Shown here piece after piece: positions 1 through 9,220 of a DNA stretch of 64,000 nucleotides. Origin of the DNA: an uncultured Alphaproteobacteria bacterium (lineage in GTDB: Bacteria > Pseudomonadota > Alphaproteobacteria > Rs-D84); assembly GCA_944389345.1 (NCBI GenBank), contig CALXMA010000003.1, positions 1 through 64,000 on the forward strand. The letters are read 5' to 3'. Numbering within the stretch: position 1 is the stretch's first letter; each line of letters begins with the position of its first letter. The notes beneath the pieces were generated by a model that saw only the letters and a list, made by a program, of their open reading frames with translations, was not told where the DNA came from and did not search any database. Position numbers and translations under genes: made by a program.

Positions 1-21
1 CATGCCTAAGATACACACCAA

Positions 22-65
22 GACAAAAAACACCACGTTCCGTTTCTGATCCCGTATGAACGTGG
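22..65 (-). terminator. Long hairpin with T-tract, minus strand
   Basis: Bases 33-40 (CCACGTTC) and 58-65 (GAACGTGG) are perfect complements around a 17-nt interior. Read on the minus strand the hairpin is followed by a run of six T. It looks like an intrinsic terminator or a leader attenuator for a gene left of the window. The autotransporter already has its own terminator at 278-304, so a second transcript may end here. The rest of 66-277 is A/C-rich on the plus strand and I see no convincing gene in it. Confidence 0.5.
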
Positions 66-277
66 CCCTATACCCAACATTCTAATTAAAACACCAACCA
101 AAACAAAACACCCACTACCCCCCGCCCTACCACCATCATCACAGACAACGCGCAACAATTCGTTTTACTTTGACGCCATGCACGAACATACAATCCAACA
201 ACAACGGTTGCCCCAACCGCACCGCCACAACGGTCGTGACCAGCATCATAACCAATATGCCATAAAAGAAATGATAT

Positions 278-304
278 AAAAAAATCCCCGCCGATTGGCG
301 GGGA
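278..304 (-). terminator. Terminator of the autotransporter gene
   Basis: An 8-bp perfect stem (TCCCCGCC at 285-292 with GGCGGGGA at 297-304) and a 4-nt loop are followed on the minus strand by seven T. It lies 9 bases past the stop codon of the autotransporter. Confidence 0.85.
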
Positions 305-312
305 ATAATTCA

Positions 313-3300
313 TCAGAATCTGTACGATCCCGAAACCTTGATATTATGCAATTGGATTACCTGGTTATATTGATACCGATAATCGATACCAAACTGCAAC
401 CCATTCGCAGACAAGAATTCTACACCACCGCCGATATTCGCCCACAGCGGGTCAACATCGACATTATATTTGGTGTACTGATGCGCCGGCGCGAATTTGT
501 ACTTAACAAAATCTGGTGCCCCCAACACATCATATTCGATACCTGCGGACGCATATGGACGAATCTGGAACCACGCAGACGGATATATACGTTTCTGGGC
601 CGTCAACGAATAACCCGGCGTCAGAATCAGATAACCATCTGACTGCATATCCATATAGTCTTGGCCACCGGCATGTTCGGTTATATCAAAACCAAAGTTA
701 TAACCGACACGTGCATACATATTGCCAACGACATATTCGTTCAACCAATCGTGCAACAGTCCCCATTCACTAATGACACTGAACGCGGTGCCACTGCCGT
801 CAATATGGTCAACAAACGTCTGGTCGCGCGAAATATCCAACATATGTACGTCCAAGAACGCATTACCGTACAAACGTGTCTTTTCGCCAAAGGTCTTCAT
901 CATATAACCACCGACCCCGATGTTCAAATCATCGACATCCAACCCGACCGTTCCACGCACAGATTCACCCGGTCTGTATCCCAATTCGACAACATCGGAA
1001 TTATCGCCATTTGTGTTGGACACATGCCCCGTCACACCGACGATTAATGTTTCAGACTGTTGCCAATCAAAACCACCAGAAACGCGGAATCTGTCGCCTT
1101 TGACACGCTTATCATCGGACACATCCTGGCTGAACATGCCGTATTCGACATCTAACCAAGCCTTTTTCAAATCGCGATTACGATTCCAAATGAATTCATC
1201 AAACATCCGATCTTCGAACGAACGGAAATTTGTATGTTCATTCAACGTAATACTGCCAACGACCTGTTCCAGTTCACGCGGTTGGAACAAACGGCTGAAT
1301 CGCGCCAGCGGTTCCCCATGTCCGGTCATTTGATAGTATTCCATACGGTCATACAATTCATTGGCCATTTCTTCGAAATTCGTACCTTCGAATATCGCCG
1401 GTATAATTTCGATTGGCGAATTCGGCGAAAATCCAGTGTTCATCATTTGACCTTGGACCAATTTATCCAACGCATCAGACGCAGAAATTTCGCCATCTGT
1501 TACATCTTCGACCCCTGCGACAACATCTTCTGGGTCAAACACCTGGATTGGTCCACCGAACTGCGGATCGAACACAACATACAAACTGTCGGCCAACCCA
1601 TCGCCATCCGTATCACGTTCCGTTATATACGCAGGCAATTCTTTGCGCGGGTTAGACATATTGTATTCATTTGATACCGCCAAATACGGCACACAAATGG
1701 AACCATCGGCATTACAGAACTTTATATCCAAATTACGCAGGCTTTCGAAACCTTCGGCCGTGGCCAATCCATCTTCGGCATGCAACAGCCAAATTGCCGA
1801 ACCTTGGTCAACGATTTCGAACAACGTAATACCAAAATCTGGTGCAATTGTCGCAGAACCGCCCGCAACACCGGAAATAACACTGTTCAGTTTTTTACCA
1901 ACGGTAATCAGTGCCCCCCCACCATTTTCTGGATTTGGATTTGTAATTTCGCCGACTTTGTTATCTTCGGTAATTTCAACCGATGCCCAGTAATTCTGCG
2001 CGGACGTATTGCCAACACCATCGCCATACGGCAAAATGGCCGCCCACAAATCGCTGTTGTTATTGATGGTATAATTACCCGTGATGTTCAACCGTTTTAA
2101 TCCCATAAAGTCCACACCACCGGAAACACTGCCATCAATATTCGCAACAATCCAAGAATCTTCTGGGTTATTAACGAATCGCAAATCCAACGCGTCTATA
2201 TCCCCAGACACATTGATATCACTGGCGTTAACAATCATAGAACCCGACGCCTGGTCAATACCGGCAACGTCGAACGCGGTTGCAAAGATTTCATACGAAT
2301 CAGATGCCACGTTCACATCACCATTTACCAACTGGCCTTCAAAGTTCTGATACAGCGGTCTGTTTTGCGTTGTAAACGTACCATCATTGGCATTCAATCC
2401 TGCACCCGCCAGTGTGATTACACCAACGGAACCAACATCGAACGTATCAACTGTTGTGTATCCACTGCCAGAATCCAGCAACAAATTACCAGAATTCGCA
2501 ACAGATTTAACATTGATGCCATTCTGCGCCACAATCTGTAAATTTCCGCCATTATTCAGCATGTTCGCAGAAACATCACCGGCGACCAAACGCAAAGATG
2601 TCCCGTCGTCCAAACTAATATTACCGCCGAACCGCGCGCTGTTTGCGACCGTCCAAACACCGTTTCCATCATTTACGATATAATCACCCGTAACATTCAA
2701 AGAATTTGCCGAAAAATCAACATCAGACGCCAACAAATTCAATGTTCCCGTCTGACCGGTTGTTCCCTGGGCGATATCACCATTAACAACGACATCACCA
2801 CTTGCGATAACATCGGCAACGCTGACCGCATCGATATTAACGACCGCGCCTTCTGCGATTGTCATACCATTCATCGTGGTTGTACCATTTGCCTTGACAT
2901 TCACTGTTCCGGCATTAACGACCGCATTCCCCATCGCAACGGTCTTGTCAGATTCAAACGTAATCGTGCCACTGTTGGCAACATCGCCAACCTGAACCGT
3001 AACACCATCGGCCAAGAACGTACCGCCAGACTGAACCTGGACCCCGCCATCAACGATAACCGCACCCTGTGGCGCTTCCAGATTTAATGTCTTGTCGCCC
3101 AAATCAATTGAACCACCGACAACAACCTGGGCATCATTAGATTTCAACGTCAAATTATTAACGCCCGACCCAACGACAGTCCCACTGACCGGCTTTGGTG
3201 ATGGCGCCAAACCATCAAACCACAGATTTCCCGCCAGATGCAATTCCTTGTCCGTTGTAATTTGTGTACCATTTGCCAACAACACACTTCTGTCATCGAC

Positions 3301-5367
3301 AAACAAAGAACCCAAATCCGCATCATCCACCGTCAAGTTTAATGTTGCACCATTTTCAACTTCTACGGCCCCAGACACAGACAAATAATCAGTACCCGTT
3401 GCACCAAACGCAATTGCATTATTGGTACCAGACAATTTTACGCCCTGGTCTACGAAAATAGTCGCGGCATCAAACGTGATACTGCGTCCCGACAGAGACG
3501 TATTAACAATGTTTCCACCAATATGAATAGATGCATTATCCGTACCGCCGGCACTGTTAAATGCACTTAATACAAATCCCTGATTCCCATATGCAGCAAC
3601 ATTAACATCACCATCTGCTGTGGAATCACCCGCAACATTAACATTTCCCGCGATATTCACAGATGCACCCGCCGCCAATTTATGTGTTGCGGTATCAATA
3701 TTCATAACACCGCCACTGACATCAACACCACCGGAAACGGTTACACCACCGCTTAACGCATTCAGATTTAATTCGCCACCATTAACATCGATTGCACCGA
3801 TGGTCATATATGGTAAAACATCCTGGCCGGTACTGGACCCCTGAACATTTAATTCGCCACCATTTGCGGTCAACACACCACCGACATTAATTGCATACGC
3901 ATTCAGTTCCAACTGACCCGATTCGTTTGTGACGTTTTGTGTAATTGTGATAACGCCATCACTGGTCGTAGACAATATTTCTAACCGTTCCCCAGAATTC
4001 GAAACACTGCCACTGTTGGAAAAATTACGACTGCCGATTGTCAGCGCCCCATCCGCGGTCACAGACATTGTACCGGCGCTGTTCGAAACACTGCCATTAA
4101 CCGCCAACGTAGACGCAGAATCCACCTGGGTATCGACGGCAACATTATCAGACGAAATTCCGCCATTGATAACAATGCCGGCCCCACTGGACAACGTCGA
4201 TTCGATATTCAAAATTCCGCCATGGTTGGTCACGGAACCACCACCACGCACAGAATCCCCAACGACTAACGCCTGGGCTTTGATATTCATATTTGCATCG
4301 GCATTATATGACACACCACTGGTCAAACCGTTAACAATCGCGCTGTTTATTTCCAGTGTATCCGCCGTTACCTGTAAATCAAAACTGTTTAATCTGTTTT
4401 GGAACACCGCAATCCAATCATCGGCATTATCGGTGCCCAAATCCAAAGTTCCCGTAATTAATTCGAACTGGTTTCCATCGGCCATCGCGCTGATATCGAT
4501 ACCATGTTCAAAGACCGTTGCACCACTGACATTAACTCTTAAATCGCCACCACTGACAAACGACGGATTCGCGGAATTACCGCCCTGCACCGTCAGATTA
4601 TCCGCAACAATAACCATTTTGCCACTGTGATCTGTACCAAAGTCAGCATCATTTTTCATAGTACCACTGACGGTAATATCACCGGCACTAATATTCATTT
4701 CGGAATTAGAATTAGAAATATTGCCCGCGTTCAACGCACCTTCGGTTTTAATAATCATATTCCCGGCGCGATCAGAATTTTCAATTGACCCCGTCACGGT
4801 TATAGATTCCGTGCCATTGATATTTGTTGTTCCGGTCCCAGTATTGCTGAATCCGCCCATAGACAACGGCCCACTGACGTCCAGCACGGTATTTCCGCCA
4901 CTGACGGCAACCATACCACCGACGGTCATTGATTCCGCACCATCTTCTTGTCCCGTTGTACTGGGCGTACCCTGAATCACCAGTCCGTTATCCGCACTGA
5001 TTCCATTGGTAACATTTAACGTACCAACGTCGCGCATAGACAAATATCCATTTGCATCGATACTGTCAAACGTTGCGTTATACGTTGTCCCCAACGAGTT
5101 TTGCAGATTCAAAACATACCCATCTGCAATAGACAACAGCCCATCAACAGAAATATCGCCCTTGGTCGTCAGGGTATAATTTTCCTGGTTAATATCTGGT
5201 CCTGTGAACAAGGCCGAATTATCTTCGACCGTTGTACCTATGTACATTGCACTGACATCAATACCGTCTTCGAACGTAGTATTTGTGACCAATCCACCGG
5301 TAAAAGGTTCGGCCCATGCACCGACCGGCGCCAGGCACAACATAAAAAATATTGTCTTTTTCATCAT
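313..5367 (-). CDS. Large autotransporter (type V secretion) adhesin-like protein
   Basis: The 1684-residue protein starts with a signal peptide (cleavage near GAWA-EP, residue 19-20). About 1250 residues of low-complexity, G/N/V/D-rich passenger follow, built from short strand repeats of the type VSGGVDVSGG, as in beta-helix passengers. A D/E-rich linker at about 1270-1320 leads to a C-terminal autotransporter beta-barrel of roughly 280 residues ending in SGSYRF, with the terminal aromatic residue recognised by the BAM machinery. By family knowledge the barrel sits in the outer membrane and the passenger is exposed outside. No protease triad or other catalytic motif was seen, so adhesion is a guess. 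It diverges from enolase, and a TATAAT-like -10 lies at 5397-5402 on the minus strand. Confidence 0.9.
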   Translation of the reverse strand: MMKKTIFFMLCLAPVGAWAEPFTGGLVTNTTFEDGIDVSAMYIGTTVEDNSALFTGPDINQENYTLTTKGDISVDGLLSIADGYVLNLQNSLGTTYNATFDSIDANGYLSMRDVGTLNVTNGISADNGLVIQGTPSTTGQEDGAESMTVGGMVAVSGGNTVLDVSGPLSMGGFSNTGTGTTNINGTESITVTGSIENSDRAGNMIIKTEGALNAGNISNSNSEMNISAGDITVSGTMKNDADFGTDHSGKMVIVADNLTVQGGNSANPSFVSGGDLRVNVSGATVFEHGIDISAMADGNQFELITGTLDLGTDNADDWIAVFQNRLNSFDLQVTADTLEINSAIVNGLTSGVSYNADANMNIKAQALVVGDSVRGGGSVTNHGGILNIESTLSSGAGIVINGGISSDNVAVDTQVDSASTLAVNGSVSNSAGTMSVTADGALTIGSRNFSNSGSVSNSGERLEILSTTSDGVITITQNVTNESGQLELNAYAINVGGVLTANGGELNVQGSSTGQDVLPYMTIGAIDVNGGELNLNALSGGVTVSGGVDVSGGVMNIDTATHKLAAGASVNIAGNVNVAGDSTADGDVNVAAYGNQGFVLSAFNSAGGTDNASIHIGGNIVNTSLSGRSITFDAATIFVDQGVKLSGTNNAIAFGATGTDYLSVSGAVEVENGATLNLTVDDADLGSLFVDDRSVLLANGTQITTDKELHLAGNLWFDGLAPSPKPVSGTVVGSGVNNLTLKSNDAQVVVGGSIDLGDKTLNLEAPQGAVIVDGGVQVQSGGTFLADGVTVQVGDVANSGTITFESDKTVAMGNAVVNAGTVNVKANGTTTMNGMTIAEGAVVNIDAVSVADVIASGDVVVNGDIAQGTTGQTGTLNLLASDVDFSANSLNVTGDYIVNDGNGVWTVANSARFGGNISLDDGTSLRLVAGDVSANMLNNGGNLQIVAQNGINVKSVANSGNLLLDSGSGYTTVDTFDVGSVGVITLAGAGLNANDGTFTTQNRPLYQNFEGQLVNGDVNVASDSYEIFATAFDVAGIDQASGSMIVNASDINVSGDIDALDLRFVNNPEDSWIVANIDGSVSGGVDFMGLKRLNITGNYTINNNSDLWAAILPYGDGVGNTSAQNYWASVEITEDNKVGEITNPNPENGGGALITVGKKLNSVISGVAGGSATIAPDFGITLFEIVDQGSAIWLLHAEDGLATAEGFESLRNLDIKFCNADGSICVPYLAVSNEYNMSNPRKELPAYITERDTDGDGLADSLYVVFDPQFGGPIQVFDPEDVVAGVEDVTDGEISASDALDKLVQGQMMNTGFSPNSPIEIIPAIFEGTNFEEMANELYDRMEYYQMTGHGEPLARFSRLFQPRELEQVVGSITLNEHTNFRSFEDRMFDEFIWNRNRDLKKAWLDVEYGMFSQDVSDDKRVKGDRFRVSGGFDWQQSETLIVGVTGHVSNTNGDNSDVVELGYRPGESVRGTVGLDVDDLNIGVGGYMMKTFGEKTRLYGNAFLDVHMLDISRDQTFVDHIDGSGTAFSVISEWGLLHDWLNEYVVGNMYARVGYNFGFDITEHAGGQDYMDMQSDGYLILTPGYSLTAQKRIYPSAWFQIRPYASAGIEYDVLGAPDFVKYKFAPAHQYTKYNVDVDPLWANIGGGVEFLSANGLQFGIDYRYQYNQVIQLHNIKVSGSYRF

Positions 5368-5462
5368 ATTTCTGTTTGTTTAGAATTAGTTTTATGATTA
5401 TATTATTGCACAATTCGTCGAATAAGACAAGACGGAACTGTATCAAAAACGAATATTTTTAG

Positions 5463-6743
<1,281 letters not shown>

Positions 6744-6755
6744 TAACGGAACAAA

Positions 6756-6962
6756 ATGACCATACCATTTGACATTTTGACTGTTTTGAAATACGCACTG
6801 GCAATTATGCTGACGCTGGCGATTGTGCTGGCGCCGGCATGGCTGGCGCGTCAAACGGGCAAATCGAAACAGGACATGATACTGGTCCGCTTGGCCAGTT
6901 GGATATTCCTGTGGACGGGCATTGGGTGGTTATGGTCATTATTTTGGTCTGCAAAAAAATAA
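6756..6962 (+). CDS. Small membrane protein, superinfection-immunity (Imm)-like
   Basis: The 68 residues have two hydrophobic segments (about 9-27 and 47-64) around a basic turn (ARQTGKSKQ). The second segment contains WTGIGWLWSLFW, which resembles the GWTxIGWVxALIWA signature of the Imm_superinfect family, named after phage T4 Imm. Many bacteria carry such small proteins with unknown function. It lies 12 bp after eno and before a bidirectional terminator, so it probably rides on the eno transcript. The family call rests on one motif; it could be an unrelated two-helix membrane protein. Confidence 0.6.
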   Translation: MTIPFDILTVLKYALAIMLTLAIVLAPAWLARQTGKSKQDMILVRLASWIFLWTGIGWLWSLFWSAKK

Positions 6963-6985
6963 ACCGCGCAAAACGCGGTTTATTT
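6961..6985. terminator. Bidirectional terminator between eno operon and Cys-rich gene
   Basis: AAACCGCG (6961-6968) pairs with CGCGGTTT (6974-6981) around a 5-nt loop and is followed by a T-rich tract (TATTTTATATTT). It overlaps the stop codon of the small membrane protein. The Cys-rich gene on the other strand ends about 50 bp away. Confidence 0.75.
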
Positions 6986-7032
6986 TATATTTGGACGTGA
7001 AGAAACCCCGCACAAAAGAATCCGAAAAATCG

Positions 7033-7584
7033 TCAATAATAACAGTTGGCCGTGTATTTATACGTACCACTGCCATCTGAACCGGTTGTACCAGACGGAA
7101 TATAACATGACGATATACTGGTTGAACCCGACGGTGATGTTCCCGGTGATGGACATGACGCGCACCCACTGCCACTCTTGTACGTGCCACTGTTACAAAC
7201 AAATGTGGAACCATTGCCACCCGCACATGTCGCATTGGTCGGACATTTTGTACAGCCCGCAAATGCCGATGTTGCCGTTCCATAATACCCCGATGCACAT
7301 TTGTATGTCATACTGGTAGTCTTACACAACGGTGTTACATGACAACTACTACTACATGTCGCTGTCATATTGCGGTTTGTTGTTGTCGTAACACCATTAG
7401 CGGTACGCGTAGATGTCTTGCAACTGGTACAGAAAGTAGTATTTGTACATCGTGAATCATACGTTATACTGCCACCACAACCGATTGGGCAGTTATGCGG
7501 GCAACAATTAGGTGCCCCATACGCACCCGGCCCGATTGGCACGCACAACGCGCCAACCGCGATTAATTTAAGTATATGTTTCAT
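7033..7584 (-). CDS. Small secreted Cys-rich protein, family member 1
   Basis: The 183-residue protein has a signal peptide (MKHILKLIAVGALCVPIG, cleavage near GAYG-A) and then over 20 cysteines in spaced pairs, with EGF/TNFR-like phrases such as CASGYYGT, CTKCPTNATC and CASCPSPGTS. The C-terminus is CYIPSGTTGSDGSGTYKY followed by TANCYY. It shares the repeat style and the last 40 residues with the proteins at 13312-13953 and 62671-63207. I chose the ATG at 7584, which has GGGGGA about 6 nt upstream, over an ATG four codons earlier. Function is unknown; an exported disulfide-bonded surface or adhesive protein is plausible. It sits behind a leader of about 300 nt with an attenuator. Confidence 0.85.
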   Translation of the reverse strand: MKHILKLIAVGALCVPIGPGAYGAPNCCPHNCPIGCGGSITYDSRCTNTTFCTSCKTSTRTANGVTTTTNRNMTATCSSSCHVTPLCKTTSMTYKCASGYYGTATSAFAGCTKCPTNATCAGGNGSTFVCNSGTYKSGSGCASCPSPGTSPSGSTSISSCYIPSGTTGSDGSGTYKYTANCYY

Positions 7585-7886
7585 ATTTTCCCCCATTTTT
7601 GCTTTTAATTACATTCACCGCCGAACGACGACGAATAAACAAAAACCGCCAAAATCTGGATGGCGGTCGGGGCGTTCAAAAAACATAAAAACGAAATGTT
7701 CCCGTGGCCTTTGGGTATTCCCTGTGGTATATCCACGGCACCCCGACCTTTTATGTCGGGGACGATAAATCAGCCACGCAAAATGAATGCGTTGCCTTTT
7801 CGTCGGATTTCCGGTGCCCATCGGCACCGCGTTTTTATGGGATTTTGAAGTCCCTGAATCCAACATCCCTGTCAGACTCACCGAAA
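7585..7886 (-). ncRNA. Structured leader with C4-like antisense core and attenuator (leader 1)
   Basis: The leader runs on the minus strand from a TATAAT promoter to the Cys-rich gene. Hairpins in order: 7875-7880 with 7855-7860; 7812-7829 (CGGTGCC/GGCACCG); 7755-7761 with 7741-7748 (CCCCGAC/GGTCGGGG); then the core 7740-7701, reading CCGTGG, TATACCACAGG, hairpin, AAAGGCCACGGG. The GGTCGGGG at 7748-7741 can also pair perfectly with CCCCGACC at 7672-7665, which overlaps the terminator stem. The core resembles phage C4/CI antisense RNAs from memory of the family; this was not searched. Leader 2 shares the order and much of the sequence. Confidence 0.65.
7641..7667 (-). terminator. Attenuator terminator inside leader 1
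   Basis: ACCGCCA/TGGCGGT stem (7661-7667 with 7645-7651) with a 9-nt loop, followed on the minus strand by TTTTTG. It lies about 55 nt before the start codon of the Cys-rich gene, so it must be read through or disrupted for expression. The pairing partner for the upstream GGTCGGGG overlaps its 5' arm. Confidence 0.75.
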
Positions 7887-7915
7887 ATTATACTTTATTC
7901 CCCCATCAAACACAA
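7887..7915 (-). promoter_or_regulatory. Promoter of leader 1
   Basis: On the minus strand, TTGTGT (7915-7910), a 17-bp spacer and TATAAT (7892-7887). Leader 2 has the same layout, TTGTTT-17-TATAAT, and both are followed by TTTCG and the first leader hairpin. Confidence 0.65.
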
Positions 7916-7965
7916 GACAATATTGGCCGGCCACCGACGCCACATCATACAAATCGGCCATTTAT

Positions 7966-8940
7966 TACATTGCACCCACGCACATGCCACCCCGCGTCAT
8001 CACACACCAACCAAACAAACCAGAAATAAAAAAAAGGGGCGCGAAACGGCCCAACCACCATCGCCATCCCACGTAATTACCGCCCCCAATACCACACCGT
8101 ATCACAAAAAGTCAAAGCCCGATAACCGCCCCATTTCACGCACAAAGACAACACAATCGGACACCGAAACACATTGTTTCGCACAAATCAACACCCACGC
8201 ACCCGCCATCCCGCGTCATCACACACCAACCAAGCAAATCAGAAATAAAAAAGGGGCGCGAAACGGCCAACCCACCATCGCACACCCAACATAATCTAAT
8301 CGGATTAAACATCCCCATCTAACCCACACCGTATCACAAAAATAAGGCCGGCGCCCGATAACCGCCCCACCGACCGCCCCATTTCACGCACAAACACAAC
8401 CCAATCGGACACCGAAACACATTGTTTCGCACTAATCAACACCCACGCACACGCCACCCCGCATCATCACACACCAACCAAACAAACCAGAAATAAAAAA
8501 AAGGGGCGTAAAACAACCCAACCACCAACGCCATCCCACGTAATTACCGCCCCCAATACCACACCGTATCACAAAAAGTCAAAGCCCGATAACCGCCCCA
8601 CCGACCCAACCATCTCACGCACAAACACGACACAATCGGCCACCGAAACACATTGTTTCGCACTAATCAACACCCACGCACACGCCACCCCACATCATCA
8701 CACACCCAATATAATCTAATCGGATTAAACATCCCCATCTAACCCGCACCATGCCACAAAAATAAAGCCGGCGCCCGATAACCGCCCCATTTCACGCACA
8801 AACACGACACAATCGGACACCGAAACACATTGTTTCGCACTAATCAACACCCACGCACCCGCCACCCCACATCATCACACACCAACCAAGCAAATCAGAA
8901 ATAAAAAAAGGGGCGCGAAACAGCCAACCCACCATTTCGC
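7966..8940. repeat. Degenerate tandem array of a composite 180-250 bp unit, non-coding
   Basis: About 1 kb in which the plus strand is very rich in A and C and poor in G and T. Recurring modules: a 17-nt palindrome CGAAACACATTGTTTCG at 8165, 8413, 8644 and 8821; an ACCCACGCAC...CATCATCACACACC block at about 7974, 8192, 8440, 8671 and 8850; a poly-A/GGGGCG block (AGAAATAAAAAAAGGGGCG); a CCCGATAACCGCCCC block at four places; ATAATCTAATCGGATTAA at 8291 and 8711; and CACGTAATTACCGCCCCCAA at 8071 and 8538. Unit spacing is 248, 231 and 177 bp. No open reading frame is conserved between units. It could be a protein-binding or chromosome-organisation site, or a decayed repeat. Confidence 0.85.
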
Positions 8941-8966
8941 GCCAACAATAGCGATTAATTCAGCAA

Positions 8967-9122
8967 TTATTTTTCGTACTGGGTATCATGAACATTCACA
9001 CCACACGCCAGAAACTTGGCCGCAAAATTCACAGCCTTTCTACCCTTTTTATATCCGGCACCAGCACCCTTTTCTTCCAACGCCTGGACCCCGGATTTGT
9101 AAACATTCGTTTTCTCAGTCAT
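8967..9122 (-). CDS. 51-residue hypothetical protein
   Basis: A small soluble basic protein beginning MTEKTNVYKSG, with a central KKGRK cluster and a C-terminal NVHDTQYEK. I chose the ATG at 9122, which has AGAGG about 10 nt upstream; it lies about 40 nt downstream of a consensus promoter, TTGACA-17-TATATT. A strong promoter and a ribosome site make it likely to be a real gene. No family is recognised. Confidence 0.6.
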   Translation of the reverse strand: MTEKTNVYKSGVQALEEKGAGAGYKKGRKAVNFAAKFLACGVNVHDTQYEK

Positions 9123-9161
9123 TTTCAATGCCTCTTTCAAAAACATCTCTCTGACAAGGCG

Positions 9162-9190
9162 AATATATACCAATAATTATTTTTTGTCAA
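9162..9190 (-). promoter_or_regulatory. Consensus promoter of the 51-residue gene
   Basis: Minus strand TTGACA (9190-9185), a 17-bp spacer and TATATT (9167-9162). Confidence 0.75.
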
Positions 9191-9220
9191 GTATTTTAAT
9201 ACACCACCTGGTCAGACAAA

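Noticed and set aside
86-313. 75-codon minus-strand frame after the autotransporter
   Set aside because: It overlaps the autotransporter terminator and has no start signals; hydrophobic composition comes from G/T-rich DNA.
3929-4630. 233-codon open frame opposite the autotransporter
   Set aside because: It is an antisense shadow of a low-complexity passenger; no ribosome site and composition follows the real gene.
7615-7881. 88-codon protein inside leader 1
   Set aside because: It crosses RNA hairpins and the terminator, has no ribosome site and is very basic and unstructured; the RNA reading explains the region better.
7966-8940. CRISPR array
   Set aside because: Repeated modules are long, degenerate and differently spaced, there are no unique uniform spacers and no cas genes in the window.
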